DNA from: Chloroflexota bacterium
GTDB lineage: Bacteria > Chloroflexota > Anaerolineae > Promineifilales > Promineifilaceae
NCBI GenBank assembly: GCA_024275635.1
Contig: JAJRYT010000119.1
Location: forward strand, 1-39,830
Length of the DNA stretch: 39,830 nt
Reading direction: 5' to 3'
Under the pieces are notes generated by a model that was not told where the DNA came from, did no database searches, and saw nothing but the letters and a program-made list of their open reading frames with translations. Positions 8,414 through 16,937 of the stretch are shown piece after piece (positions within the stretch are counted from its first letter, which is position 1; each line of letters opens with the position of its first letter). Made by a program: the position numbers and the translations under genes.

Positions 8414-8462
8414 TCAAAGATTGAAGATTGTTGTTGGCTTCCCATCAAATCTTCAATCATTA
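8414..8462. repeat. Hairpin of GATTGAAGATT type
   Basis: AAAGATTGAAGATTG on the left and CAAATCTTCAATC on the right form an imperfect inverted repeat around a loop of about 15 bases, between the second permease and a small membrane protein. Similar GATTGA-rich hairpins occur at 37775-37853 and 38860-38910. Confidence 0.6.
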
Positions 8463-8473
8463 GTCTTTTGTCC

Positions 8474-8674
8474 ATGAAACGAAACTGGCGTAAGTTTTTC
8501 GAGCGATTTTTTCTGGCGGCGGCAATTGCTTTTGTCATTGCTGTTGCCCCACTGCCAGTGTGGACGCCGGGCTGGTTTTTGTATTGGCAGGTTCCGGCGG
8601 CCGTTTTTGTATTCATCGTTTACATCGGCAAGCTGTTGATTGATACGATTCTATTCCCCCCGAAAAAGAAGTAA
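8474..8674 (+). CDS. Small two-helix membrane protein
   Basis: The 66-residue product has a basic start, a hydrophobic segment at about residues 12-28 ending VAPLPVW, a second at about 36-58, and a lysine-rich tail. The positive-inside pattern suggests a helical hairpin with both termini in the cytoplasm. I recognise no family. ATG 8474 is used rather than the TTG two codons earlier. No ribosome-binding site is obvious, and a repeat-derived hairpin fills the space upstream. Confidence 0.6.
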   Translation: MKRNWRKFFERFFLAAAIAFVIAVAPLPVWTPGWFLYWQVPAAVFVFIVYIGKLLIDTILFPPKKK

Positions 8675-8700
8675 CCCTTTTTTCTTTCGTGCAAATCGTC

Positions 8701-8706
8701 TATAAT
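8701..8706 (+). promoter_or_regulatory. -10 box of the toxin-antitoxin operon
   Basis: A perfect TATAAT at 8701-8706 lies about 40 bases before the antitoxin start, after a T-rich tract and without a clear -35 match. Antitoxins of this family usually bind their own promoter region, so autoregulation is expected but no operator is evident to me. Confidence 0.4.
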
Positions 8707-8744
8707 GACCTTGAAGTACAAAAAGTTCGTTGAGGATGAATATA

Positions 8745-9074
8745 ATGACCAACTATTCAATTTCATTGACTGACTTGAAACAAAACCTGGGCGAGATCGT
8801 CAATCGCGCCGCTTACGGTAAGGAGCGGATTATCCTCCTTTCTCGCGGCAAACCCCGCGCAGCTTTGATTAGCGTCAACGACCTGGAACGACTATTATCC
8901 TTTGAACAATCGGAATCCCAGGAAAACAACAGGCAGCGCCAGATGGCGTTATTGGCCGAAATGGATGCCTTGCGTGAGCAAATACGCCAGGAGTTTGGCG
9001 AATTAACCGACTCTGTAGATGTGTTGCATGAGGTACGGGAGGAGCGGTTAGATGACCTCATGGGTTTGCCTTGA
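8745..9074 (+). CDS. Type II antitoxin, Phd/YefM family
   Basis: The 109-residue protein begins MTNYSISLTDLKQNLGEIVN, the typical Phd/YefM DNA-binding start. GKERIILLSRGKPRAALISVNDLERL follows, and then a charged C-terminal tail (residues about 50-109) expected to wrap the toxin. The tail is longer than in classical Phd. ATG 8745 has GAGG at 8732-8735. The gene overlaps the PIN toxin by 23 bases, so the two are co-translated. Known relatives neutralise the toxin and repress the operon. Confidence 0.9.
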   Translation: MTNYSISLTDLKQNLGEIVNRAAYGKERIILLSRGKPRAALISVNDLERLLSFEQSESQENNRQRQMALLAEMDALREQIRQEFGELTDSVDVLHEVREERLDDLMGLP

Positions 9075-9489
9075 CTCTAGCGTTGTGTTGAAACTGGTTT
9101 TGCCTGAAGGAGACAGCCAGCAGGTAAAAGCATTATGGCAATTTATCATTGTTGCCGGGCAGAGACCTGTTGCCCCCCTTCTCTTTCCGTTTGAAGTAAC
9201 GTCCACCTTGCGAAAAAGGGCTTATCGGGGCGACATTAGCGACGCCTACAGCCTTTCTGCGCTGCGTCAGATTTTATCCCTGGAAATTAAGTTTACGACG
9301 TTCAACAACATTAACGAACAAGCGTGGCGTATTGCCACACGGTTCAATCGTCCGGCCGCTTACGATGCCCATTATTTAGCTCTGGCGGAACATCTAGGCT
9401 GTGAATTTTGGACGGCCGATAAGCGATTGTACAATGCGGCCCATGAAAAGTTGCCCTGGGTTCGTTGGCTGGGCAGTTTTTCTGATTAA
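9052..9489 (+). CDS. PIN-domain toxin, VapC-like ribonuclease
   Basis: The 145-residue protein shows the acidic quartet of PIN nucleases: D8 in VCLDSS, E48 in PFEVTS, D105 in AAYDAHYLALAE and D123 in WTADKRL. Spacing and length fit VapC toxins, magnesium-dependent RNases that cleave tRNA or rRNA. All four residues are present, so it should be active. The start overlaps the antitoxin gene. Unusually, its stop lies only four bases before a glycosyltransferase start, so that gene may be read from the same transcript. Confidence 0.92.
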   Translation: MTSWVCLDSSVVLKLVLPEGDSQQVKALWQFIIVAGQRPVAPLLFPFEVTSTLRKRAYRGDISDAYSLSALRQILSLEIKFTTFNNINEQAWRIATRFNRPAAYDAHYLALAEHLGCEFWTADKRLYNAAHEKLPWVRWLGSFSD

Positions 9490-9493
9490 AAAC

Positions 9494-10654
9494 ATGCACA
9501 TCGCCCTTAACGCCACCTTTTGGAACCGGCCTTATGTCGGCAGCGGTCAGTACGCCCGCAGCCTGGTTTACTACCTCAACCGGCTCGTTTCCGATCTGGA
9601 AATTACGCTCATTTTTCCCCAAATTCCCGGCGAACCGGAACCCGAAGCCGTGCCGCCCAGCGTCCGGGTGAAAAAAGTGCCTGTCCGTGCCGGGCCAATG
9701 GGCAAAGTTATTTTTGAGCAAATTCAATTTCCCCGTGCTTGCCGCGAAGTGGAGGCGGCCATCGCCCACGTACCTTACTGGGGCGCGCCGCTGCGTTCGC
9801 CCATCCCGTTGGCGGTAACGGTTCATGATCTGACGACGCTGCTGGTTCCCGAATACCGGCGCAGTTTGAAGGCGCGGCTGTACAATGCGCTGGTCAGCGC
9901 CAGCGCGCGCGGCGCCAATCATGTCATCACCGATTCTTTTGCCGCCAAGCTGGATATTGTGGATTATTTGGGTGTGCCGGAAGAGGCGGTGACGGCCGTT
10001 TACCTGGCTGTCGGCCCGGAATATAGCGTGCGGGAGAATTCGTTGCTGGATACGGCCGTTCTCCGCAAATACAACCTGCCCGACTTCTACATCCTCTACC
10101 TGGGCGGTTACGAACTGCATAAAAATATCAACACCCTGCTGTTGGCCTGGTCATACGTGGGGCCGGCGTTGGGCACAGACTACCCGCTCATTTTAGCCGG
10201 ACGCAAACCTCAAACCATCTCCGCCGTTTATCCCGATTATGACCAGTACATCAAAGCATTAGGCATTGAAGAATACGTGCGTTGGATCGGCTTTGTGAAC
10301 GAGGCCGATAAACCCGTATTATATCGTAACGCCGAACTCTTCGTCTTTCCCAGCCGCCACGAGGGGTTTGGCCTGCCGGCGCTGGAAGCGCTGGCCTGCG
10401 GTACGTCCGTTGTTACCACAATCGGCGACTCCTTACCCGAAGTCATTGGCAATGCCGGGTTTGCCGTTGACCCGGACAATGACCGCGCAATGGCCGGGGC
10501 CATCATTGCCGCGGTGACGGAAGACAATTTACGCGCCGAATTAAAACAAAAAGCCCAACAGCAGGCGGCTAAATTCTCCTGGGAAAAAACGATCGCCGAA
10601 ACGCTGGTCGTATACGATCAAATCGCTGGCGGTCGGCGGAAGGGCAAAGGGTGA
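9494..10654 (+). CDS. Glycosyltransferase family 4 (GT-B fold)
   Basis: The 386-residue enzyme has a GT4 N-terminal domain with the glycine-rich loop YVGSGQYARSL near residues 14-24. The C-terminal nucleotide-sugar domain carries YLGGYELHKNINTLLLAW and the EX7E-type motif EGFGLPALE followed by ALACGTSVV. It should transfer a sugar from a nucleotide donor with retention, to an unknown acceptor. ATG 9494 follows the toxin stop by four bases. No other cell-surface or polysaccharide genes are adjacent; a second GT4 enzyme is encoded at 17456. Confidence 0.92.
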   Translation: MHIALNATFWNRPYVGSGQYARSLVYYLNRLVSDLEITLIFPQIPGEPEPEAVPPSVRVKKVPVRAGPMGKVIFEQIQFPRACREVEAAIAHVPYWGAPLRSPIPLAVTVHDLTTLLVPEYRRSLKARLYNALVSASARGANHVITDSFAAKLDIVDYLGVPEEAVTAVYLAVGPEYSVRENSLLDTAVLRKYNLPDFYILYLGGYELHKNINTLLLAWSYVGPALGTDYPLILAGRKPQTISAVYPDYDQYIKALGIEEYVRWIGFVNEADKPVLYRNAELFVFPSRHEGFGLPALEALACGTSVVTTIGDSLPEVIGNAGFAVDPDNDRAMAGAIIAAVTEDNLRAELKQKAQQQAAKFSWEKTIAETLVVYDQIAGGRRKGKG

Positions 10655-10661
10655 ATCGGGT

Positions 10662-10690
10662 TTGTGTCCCTGTGCCGGGCATGTTAAAAT
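10662..10690 (+). promoter_or_regulatory. Probable argS promoter
   Basis: TTGTGT (10662-10667) and TAAAAT (10685-10690) are separated by 17 bases in the short gap before argS. The ribosome-binding site GAGGA lies at about 10709. It is a moderate match to the housekeeping consensus. Confidence 0.45.
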
Positions 10691-10723
10691 GCCGCCTGAA
10701 TTTCGGACGAGGACGACAAGTAA

Positions 10724-12385
10724 ATGAGTATTGAACATGAAATAGAAGCGGTGGTGGCTAAAGCGATTGTGGAAGCGCAAGGCACAGGCGCGCTGCCTGT
10801 TTTTGATTTACCCGATGTGACCATTGAACGGCCGCGCGACATGTCGTTTGGCGATTATGCCACACCCACGGCCATGAAGCTGGCCCGTCTGGCGCGTATG
10901 GCGCCCCTCAAGATTGCCCAGGCGATTGTAGACCACCTTGAGCTGCCGGATTTTTTGATTGAAGCGACGGTTGCGCCGCCGGGATTCATCAATCTCCGGC
11001 TGGCCGAGGCTTGGCTGCAGCAGCAGGTGGCGGTGATTTTAGATGAGGGGATGGATTACGGCCGTTTCCCCCGCGGCGCCGGTCAAAAAGCGCAAATCGA
11101 GTGTGTCAGCGCCAATCCGACAGGGCCAATCCATATTTGTCGGATTCGCGGCGGCGTCATGGGCGACACCCTGGCCCGTGCCATGAAAGCCGCTGGCTAC
11201 GATGTCACCCTCGAATATTACTACAACGACGCTGGTCGCCAGATTACCATCCTGGGCGAATCCACCCAAATCCGTTACCAACAACTTTTGGGGCAGGATG
11301 TTGCCCTGAGCGACGAACATTATCAAGGCGAATACATCACCGACATCGCCCGCGAACTGCTGGCAAAATACAGCGACGCCCTGCTGGATAAACCGGCCAG
11401 TTTCTTTGGCGATTATGCCAAAGAGCAGATTTCTCAAAGCCAAAAGGATAGTTTGGGGCGCATCAACATCGTGTTTGATGTTTATTACAACGAGCGTAGT
11501 TTGTACGAAAGCGGCCGTTTGCAAGAAGCGCTGGCAACCCTGGAAAAACGCGGCTACGTCTACGAAAAAGAGAACGCCAAATGGTTCAAATCCACCGAAT
11601 TTGGCGACGACAAAGACCGGGTACTCGTCAAAGCCACCGGCGAACCTACCTACCGTATGCCCGACATCGCCTACCATTATCACAAAGCACAGCGCGGGTT
11701 TGACATCGTGGTAGACATCTTCGGGCCGGACCATCACGCTACCGCGCCCCAGGTGCTCATGGGCGTAGAAGCGCTTGGCTATGATCCATCCTTTGTCCGC
11801 ACCGTCCTGCACCAGATCGTTTACCTCATTCGCGACGGCCAACAGGTAAAGATGAGTACCCGCGCCGGGCAATTTGTCACGCTTGATGAACTGGTAGACG
11901 AAGTTGGCGCTGACCCGATTCGTTATTTCATGATTTCCCGCTCCGGCAACAGCCCCGTTGAGTTTGATATGGATTTGGCCCTGGAAAAGTCGGACAAAAA
12001 CCCGGTTTATTACATCCAAAATGCCCACGTGCGCTGTGCCGGCATCTTCCGCAAGTGGGCCGAAGCGGGCTTTGACCCCAACGCAGATGAGGGCGCCGAT
12101 TTGAGTCTGCTCACGCATGAGATGGAGTTGAACTTTTTACGGAAGGCGTTGGCGTTGACGGCCGTACTCGAAAAAATCATCGTCACCTCCGAGCCGCACC
12201 ACATCGCCTTCTACGCCTACGAACTGGCTGCCGCCTTTCATCCCGTCTACGAAGCCAGCCGCGTCCTCCACAGCGAAGTGCCCGAACCGCTGCGCCTGGC
12301 CCGCCTGCGCTTTTACCGCGCCGCCAAACAACTCTTCGCTCGCGTCCTCGATCTGATGGGCATGAGCGCGCCAGAAGTCATGTGA
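10724..12385 (+). CDS. argS: Arginyl-tRNA synthetase
   Basis: The 553-residue class I synthetase has the N-terminal Add1 domain (residues about 1-95), the catalytic Rossmann core beginning IECVSANPTGPIH, the YYYNDAGRQI motif, KMSTRAG as the KMSKS loop near residue 380, and the DALR anticodon-binding domain ending with LMGMSAPEVM. It charges tRNA-Arg. The HIGH motif is unusual: the sequence reads HICR followed by IRGGVMGD, where most ArgRS have HxGH-x-R. The frame is intact and the substitution needs several base changes, so it is not a simple frameshift. ATG 10724 is the only sensible start. Confidence 0.97.
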   Translation: MSIEHEIEAVVAKAIVEAQGTGALPVFDLPDVTIERPRDMSFGDYATPTAMKLARLARMAPLKIAQAIVDHLELPDFLIEATVAPPGFINLRLAEAWLQQQVAVILDEGMDYGRFPRGAGQKAQIECVSANPTGPIHICRIRGGVMGDTLARAMKAAGYDVTLEYYYNDAGRQITILGESTQIRYQQLLGQDVALSDEHYQGEYITDIARELLAKYSDALLDKPASFFGDYAKEQISQSQKDSLGRINIVFDVYYNERSLYESGRLQEALATLEKRGYVYEKENAKWFKSTEFGDDKDRVLVKATGEPTYRMPDIAYHYHKAQRGFDIVVDIFGPDHHATAPQVLMGVEALGYDPSFVRTVLHQIVYLIRDGQQVKMSTRAGQFVTLDELVDEVGADPIRYFMISRSGNSPVEFDMDLALEKSDKNPVYYIQNAHVRCAGIFRKWAEAGFDPNADEGADLSLLTHEMELNFLRKALALTAVLEKIIVTSEPHHIAFYAYELAAAFHPVYEASRVLHSEVPEPLRLARLRFYRAAKQLFARVLDLMGMSAPEVM

Positions 12386-12396
12386 AAGGTCAAGCG

Positions 12397-12424
12397 TCAT
12401 TCGTCTCATCACGCATGACGCATT
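12397..12424. repeat. Small inverted repeat between argS and dcd
   Basis: GCGTCAT and ATGACGC flank a loop of about 14 bases in the 66-base argS-dcd spacer. There is no T-run, so it is not a clear terminator. It may be an RNA-processing or mRNA-stability hairpin. Confidence 0.4.
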
Positions 12425-12451
12425 AGCAAAAACCACAAAAGGATTATTTTC

Positions 12452-13006
12452 ATGGGCGTTAAACCAGACAGTTGGATTCGCCAAATGGCGCAAGAAAAAA
12501 AGATGATCGAGCCATTCGTAGACGGGCAGGTGCGCGAGGACGTCATCTCCTACGGCCTCTCCTCCTACGGCTACGACATCCGGGTGAGTAACGAATTCAA
12601 AATATTTACCAACGTCCGTTCAGCCATCGTCGATCCCAAAAACTTCAATCCCGATTCTTTCATAGACTACTCCGGCGATGTGTGCGTTATCCCCCCCAAC
12701 TCCTTTGTCCTGGCCCAAACTGTCGAATATTTCCGCATTCCCCGCGATGTCATCACTATCTGCATCGGCAAATCCACCTATGCCCGCTGTGGTCTCATTG
12801 TCAACGTCACCCCCTTTGAACCGGAATGGGAAGGCTATGTCACCCTGGAAATATCCAATACCACGCCTTTGCCCGCCCGCATCTACGCCAACGAAGGCAT
12901 CGCTCAGGTACTCTTCTTTCATGCCGATGGCATTTGTGAAACCTCCTACGCTGACCGAAAAGGCAAATACCAAAACCAGCAAAGCATCGTCCTGCCCCGG
13001 ATATAG
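12452..13006 (+). CDS. dcd: dCTP deaminase
   Basis: The 184-residue enzyme carries the Dcd/dUTPase trimer motifs: SSYGYDIRV near residue 38, [35 protein letters not shown] in the middle, and [13 protein letters not shown]. It converts dCTP to dUTP, or possibly straight to dUMP in bifunctional members, feeding dTMP synthesis. The catalytic glutamate should be the one in VTLEISN, and S/R in GKSTYAR are the usual partners. ATG 12452 is preceded by AAAGGA. It may share a transcript with argS. Confidence 0.97.
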   Translation: MGVKPDSWIRQMAQEKKMIEPFVDGQVREDVISYGLSSYGYDIRVSNEFKIFTNVRSAIVDPKNFNPDSFIDYSGDVCVIPPNSFVLAQTVEYFRIPRDVITICIGKSTYARCGLIVNVTPFEPEWEGYVTLEISNTTPLPARIYANEGIAQVLFFHADGICETSYADRKGKYQNQQSIVLPRI

Positions 13007-13106
13007 AGATTTCAGCGATCATGGATTAAAAATCTTCTGGTTTCTAATCTCCAGCCTCAAAAAACTGGCGGTTTTACAACAGAACGTTATAATTTCATTC
13101 CCTTGA

Positions 13107-13180
13107 GGGCGCTTAGCTCAGCTGGTTAGAGCGCTTCGTTTACACCGAAGAGGTCGGGGGTTCGAGTCCCTCAGCGCCCA
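13107..13180 (+). tRNA. tRNA-Val (anticodon TAC)
   Basis: The acceptor stem GGGCGCT (13107-13113) pairs with AGCGCCC (13173-13179), followed by discriminator A. The D arm contains AGCTGGTTA, the anticodon stem CTTCG/CGAAG encloses TTTACAC with anticodon TAC (UAC), and the T arm is GGGGG-TTCGAGT-CCCTC. The CCA end is not encoded. A TATAAT at 13088-13093 lies just upstream and is the likely -10 box. Confidence 0.96.
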
Positions 13181-13282
13181 TAAAAACATCTATTTACCCC
13201 TTCACCCGCCATTGCCCAGTTTTCGCCAATTCTTGAAAAATTAGATATGTCAACTACTTGGACCCGCATTTTCTAACCTATC

Positions 13283-13310
13283 TTGCTTGCCACCTGCGTT
13301 TTGTTATAAT
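13283..13310 (+). promoter_or_regulatory. Candidate promoter of the Rieske/cytochrome b operon
   Basis: TTGCTT (13283-13288) and TATAAT (13305-13310) are separated by 16 bases. The operon start codon at 13464 would leave a leader of about 145 bases. The stretch 13181-13463 has no gene and no other structured element I can recognise. Confidence 0.45.
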
Positions 13311-13463
13311 TTTATAGTGACAGAAATCATGGTTCTCGTGTGATAAAAGTCACATTTTTGTGTATGATTTTATCTCGCCCTCTCCACGTAAGGGTGAGCA
13401 GCCTCAAATTAAGGAATTAAAAATTTCAACCATCCAAATTCTTGAAATCAGGAGAATAGCCAC

Positions 13464-14117
13464 ATGGCAAATGCAGCAGTAAGCGCCGGTGAGACCAGCG
13501 GCGGAGTGACAAGACGTGAATTTCTTTTCTACATCTGGGGGGCGTCCATGGCCCTGTTTGCCGCTGAAAGCGCCGGTTTGATGGTCTGGTTTCTCATTCC
13601 CAAATTCCGCGAAGGTGAATTTGGCGGGACCTTTACCCTGCCCGTTGATACCTTGCCTGAAATTAATGCCGCGCCAGAAAACTTTGCCGAAGGTCGCTTT
13701 TGGCTGGTTAACCTGGATACGACGATTCCTGATGGGGAGGAGCGGATGTTCCAGGCCCAGGATGAATCTCAGTCTATTCAGGGCGTCGCCGCTATTTACA
13801 AAGTGTGTACCCATCTAGGTTGTATTTACGCCTGGGTTCCGGTTAACAACCGCTTTGAATGTCCCTGTCATGGTTCCAAATACCGGCTAGACGGCCGTCG
13901 CATCGAATCCCCCGCCCCGCGCACCCTTGACCGTTTCCAAGTCGAGGCTCTCGCTGATGACAAAGCCACCGTCCTGGCTGCATCCGAAATAGTAGACAAC
14001 TTTTACCAGCCTGTTATTTTACCCGCTGACACCGCCTTCCTCCGCATAGACACCGGGGCCAAAGAGACTGGTCCCTCACAAGAACTACTTTGCAGTTTCA
14101 CCGGCAACTGTCCCTAA
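13464..14117 (+). CDS. qcrA: Rieske iron-sulfur protein of a bc-type complex
   Basis: The 217-residue protein has a twin-arginine-like start (TRREFLFY) and a membrane anchor at about residues 21-45. The 2Fe-2S site consists of CTHLGC (C115, H117, C120) and CPCHGSKY (C133, C135, H136). It carries electrons from quinol to the cytochrome c partner. ATG 13464 is preceded by AGGAG. It is the first gene of a three-gene operon with cytochrome b and a diheme cytochrome c, so the complex is a quinol:electron acceptor oxidoreductase. The C-terminal 40 residues after the cluster domain are longer than in minimal Rieske proteins and contain two further cysteines. Confidence 0.95.
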   Translation: MANAAVSAGETSGGVTRREFLFYIWGASMALFAAESAGLMVWFLIPKFREGEFGGTFTLPVDTLPEINAAPENFAEGRFWLVNLDTTIPDGEERMFQAQDESQSIQGVAAIYKVCTHLGCIYAWVPVNNRFECPCHGSKYRLDGRRIESPAPRTLDRFQVEALADDKATVLAASEIVDNFYQPVILPADTAFLRIDTGAKETGPSQELLCSFTGNCP

Positions 14118-14149
14118 ACACGCATTAAACAAGGACGAGGAGTTAATTC

Positions 14150-15844
14150 ATGACCACCTTTGTTGATCAAGTAAGAGAGATGGGGTTAAAACAGGCAGCC
14201 ATCGCCAAAGCCGACGAAGCGGTTGAGCGTATCACCGCCGGCATGAACATCAGCGATGTTCGCGGCGCCCTGCGCGGCGATGAACCCCGCCGCCCTAACC
14301 CCCGCCTCCGCCCCCATGCCGATGGCTTCTGGTTGCACATCCGGCCCAGCTTTTACCACACCGAAATCACCCACATCTACCCTACCTTCCGCCTGGGCTG
14401 GCTGTCCACCTTCATGTTTGTATGGGAAACGATCACCGGCATCATCCTGATGATCTTCTATACGCCCAGCCCGTTTATTGCTTATAACAATATGTGGAAT
14501 ATCTTGGCGAATGTGCCCCTGGGCCAGCTCATGCGCAACATGCACCGGCTTGGCGCGGAAGTAATGGTCTTAGCTGTCGCCTTGCATATGCTGCGAACAT
14601 TCATAACCGGCAGTTACAAAAAACCGCGTCAGTTCACCTGGGCCACCGGCATGATTTTGCTCGTGCTGACCCTGCTGTTGAGCTTCAGCGGCTATTTATT
14701 ACCCTGGGACCAGCTCGCTTATTGGGCGCTGACCGTATTCCTCAGCGGCGCTGAAGCGGCGCCGGCGCCGGCGGTCGTCAACGAAAATGTCCTGCTCATT
14801 CTTCAAGGCGCGCCCTCGTTAGGAGCCGGTGGTTTACTCCGTTGGTATCTGTTCCATGTACTTCTGATGCCTTTGCTGTTAGCCGTCTTCTTCTTTGTTC
14901 ATTACTATAAAGTTGTTCTGCACGGCTTTTCCCTGCCGCCTGGCCGTGAGGAGATTGGCGAAGATACAGCCAAGCGCGTACCCAGGAATGAGCGCACGTA
15001 CTTTATCCCTGATATTTTGACAAGTGAACTCATGTGGTCGGCGCTGGCAACGCTGTTTCTGGTAGCCGGGGCGCTCTGGTTTTGGGACGCGCCGCTGGAA
15101 CATCACGCCGATCCCATCGTGACGCCGCTGCATGTGGTAGCGCCCTGGTATCTTTCCTGGTCGCAGGGATGGCTCAAGCTGGCTGACAAAACGATTGTCG
15201 TCGGATTCATCCCGCTGTTGATGATTGCCTTCATCGTCATGCCCTATTTTGAAGTAGGTAAGAGCCGGCGCTACGCTGACCGGCGTGTTGGGTTAAGTGT
15301 CGCTTTCCTATTCATGGCTGTTATGCTGGTTTCCAACTGGATGGGATCGCCAGAATTCCGCGTGGCAAGTTCGGCAGAGCAGGAAGTAAGCCAGGAAATT
15401 TTACCTCAGGAAGGTCCCAGTATCCTTTTGGGCGTACCTTATGAGTACATGTCGCTGGGTACGTATCTTCCGGGCGAGGAAATTGAAAACAACCCACATT
15501 TGACGGAAGCCTTAGAAGAGTTTCAGGCAGCTATGTTCCGACACAGTTGTTATCTGGTTGGGAATCCCCGGTTGCCGCGTGAATGGGATGAATGCACTGT
15601 CCAAACGCTGGCAAGCGGCGATAAGCGGTATGGGAATTTCTTTAAGGACTCGGTGATGCCTGATCCTTATGCTGAATTACAAATTGAACAAATGCAGCCT
15701 AATTTACTCAGGTTGACACTGCATTATGAGGTGACCAATCCGGAAAATCCTGATGAATTACTGGTGAACACGGATTGGGTGTCGTATCGTCACGCGGACT
15801 CAAATTATGAGGAAGAGTGCCGCTTTGCAAATAAAAATTGTTAG
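14150..15844 (+). CDS. qcrB: Cytochrome b subunit (fused b6/subunit IV type)
   Basis: The 564-residue membrane protein has bis-histidine heme ligand pairs H132/H146 and H236/H251. The 14 and 15 residue steps are those of b6f-like cytochromes. The N-terminal half is b6-like. From about residue 285 a subunit-IV-like half follows with APWYLSW in place of the quinol-site PEWY motif, a variant found in many bacterial QcrB proteins. The last 150 residues or so (after about 415) form a soluble extension containing three cysteines that is not part of standard cytochrome b. GAGGAG precedes ATG 14150. Confidence 0.95.
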   Translation: MTTFVDQVREMGLKQAAIAKADEAVERITAGMNISDVRGALRGDEPRRPNPRLRPHADGFWLHIRPSFYHTEITHIYPTFRLGWLSTFMFVWETITGIILMIFYTPSPFIAYNNMWNILANVPLGQLMRNMHRLGAEVMVLAVALHMLRTFITGSYKKPRQFTWATGMILLVLTLLLSFSGYLLPWDQLAYWALTVFLSGAEAAPAPAVVNENVLLILQGAPSLGAGGLLRWYLFHVLLMPLLLAVFFFVHYYKVVLHGFSLPPGREEIGEDTAKRVPRNERTYFIPDILTSELMWSALATLFLVAGALWFWDAPLEHHADPIVTPLHVVAPWYLSWSQGWLKLADKTIVVGFIPLLMIAFIVMPYFEVGKSRRYADRRVGLSVAFLFMAVMLVSNWMGSPEFRVASSAEQEVSQEILPQEGPSILLGVPYEYMSLGTYLPGEEIENNPHLTEALEEFQAAMFRHSCYLVGNPRLPREWDECTVQTLASGDKRYGNFFKDSVMPDPYAELQIEQMQPNLLRLTLHYEVTNPENPDELLVNTDWVSYRHADSNYEEECRFANKNC

Positions 15845-15904
15845 GCGAGATTTTCATCATAGGGCAAGCTGGTAGCTTGTTCTATAACGGAAAGGATTGA
15901 GTTG

Positions 15905-16759
15905 ATGCAAGTAAAAGTTGTTATCGGAACGATCACGTTTATGCTAACGATGATGATTATGGGATTTGCCGCTTTGCGCGAGCCAGCTCGGTTGGAGAAG
16001 TTTTCCCACGCCTTTGAGGGGCGTTCAATCGAGAGTGGCGCACGCATTTATGCTGGAAACTGTGCGACCTGTCATGGGGTAAGCGGCAAGGGCGAAGAGT
16101 GTTATGACACGGGCGGCAACCAAATTGGCTGCCGCGGGCTGCCGTTAAATTATGCGCCTTTACTTTGCGGTGATAACAGTGACCGTACTGCCCGGATGAA
16201 TGCGATGAATTGGGCCAGCACGAAGGATGCATTTATCGAATCGGTGGTGGCTGCGGGCCGGGCCGGAACGGCGATGCCGGTATGGTCGGCTCAATTTGGC
16301 GGCCCTATGCGCGAAGATGAAATCAAGAATACGGTTGCTTTTATTCTAAATTGGGAGAGTGATGACCTGTGCAGTGAGCCGGTAGTCACATTTGATTGGC
16401 CGGCGACAGCTCAAGGTCTCGTGGATGAGTTCCCTGATGGGGATGCGGCCAATGGCGAAGCTTTGTTTGTGTCGTATGGCTGTTCGGGCTGTCATGGTGT
16501 TCCCGATGGCTCAATTCCGGCGGCTGTTGGGCCTGATTTGAGTAATATTGCTGTGGATGGCGCGACGCGGGTTGACGGGTATTCGGCGGCTATGTACGTT
16601 TATGAATCTATCCTTGACCCGAATGCGTTTATCGCCGAAGAATGCCCGACGGGGCCATGTCTAGGCCCGCCGAGCGCCATGTTGGCTAACTTTGGCGAAC
16701 GTATGGCGGAGAATCCACAGGATATGGCGGATATCCTGGCTTATTTGTTGGGTGAATAA
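15905..16759 (+). CDS. qcrC: Membrane-anchored diheme cytochrome c
   Basis: The 284-residue protein has an N-terminal membrane anchor (residues about 4-22) and two c-type heme sites, CATCH (C53-H57) and CSGCH (C193-H197), each starting one cytochrome c domain. AMPVW (Met124) is the likely sixth ligand of the first heme; the second may use a Met in PSAML or GERM. Its place after the Rieske and cytochrome b genes makes it the electron-exit subunit of the complex. ATG 15905 is used in preference to the adjoining TTG 15902. Extra cysteines in ECYDTGGNQIGC and DLCSE may form disulfides. Confidence 0.93.
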   Translation: MQVKVVIGTITFMLTMMIMGFAALREPARLEKFSHAFEGRSIESGARIYAGNCATCHGVSGKGEECYDTGGNQIGCRGLPLNYAPLLCGDNSDRTARMNAMNWASTKDAFIESVVAAGRAGTAMPVWSAQFGGPMREDEIKNTVAFILNWESDDLCSEPVVTFDWPATAQGLVDEFPDGDAANGEALFVSYGCSGCHGVPDGSIPAAVGPDLSNIAVDGATRVDGYSAAMYVYESILDPNAFIAEECPTGPCLGPPSAMLANFGERMAENPQDMADILAYLLGE

Positions 16760-16765
16760 TTGGTA

Positions 16766-16832
16766 TATTTTCCCGGAAATTTCAAGTTTCCGGGAAAATA
16801 AGAGGCCCGGTTGGTTTTCAGCCGGGCTTTTT
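16766..16832 (+). terminator. Two hairpins closing the bc-complex operon
   Basis: A perfect 14-bp inverted repeat (16766-16779 with 16787-16800, TATTTTCCCGGAAA type, 7-base loop) is followed by a classical terminator: GCCCGG (16805-16810) with CCGGGC (16822-16827) and then TTTTT. The first hairpin is nearly symmetrical, so it could also work as a stability element. The second is a good rho-independent terminator. Confidence 0.85.
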
Positions 16833-16937
16833 GTTTGGTATGAAAGTTGGAGAGTGAAGATGGAGTTAGAGAGAAACGGGTTTCCTCTAATCCATGGAAG
16901 ACTTCATGGGTTAATACCCATCACCAGCAATGAAACC

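Noticed and set aside
9344..10120. Minus-strand frame opposite the VapC toxin and glycosyltransferase
   Set aside because: No recognisable motif; the plus strand has two well-supported genes.
11110..11175. Frameshift in argS to explain the odd HIGH motif
   Set aside because: Both flanks stay in the same frame and restoring HxGH needs several separate substitutions, so a frameshift does not explain it.
11039..12118. Long open frame on the minus strand opposite argS
   Set aside because: It lies wholly inside a clear argS on the other strand and has no family features; it is a by-product of GC-rich third positions.
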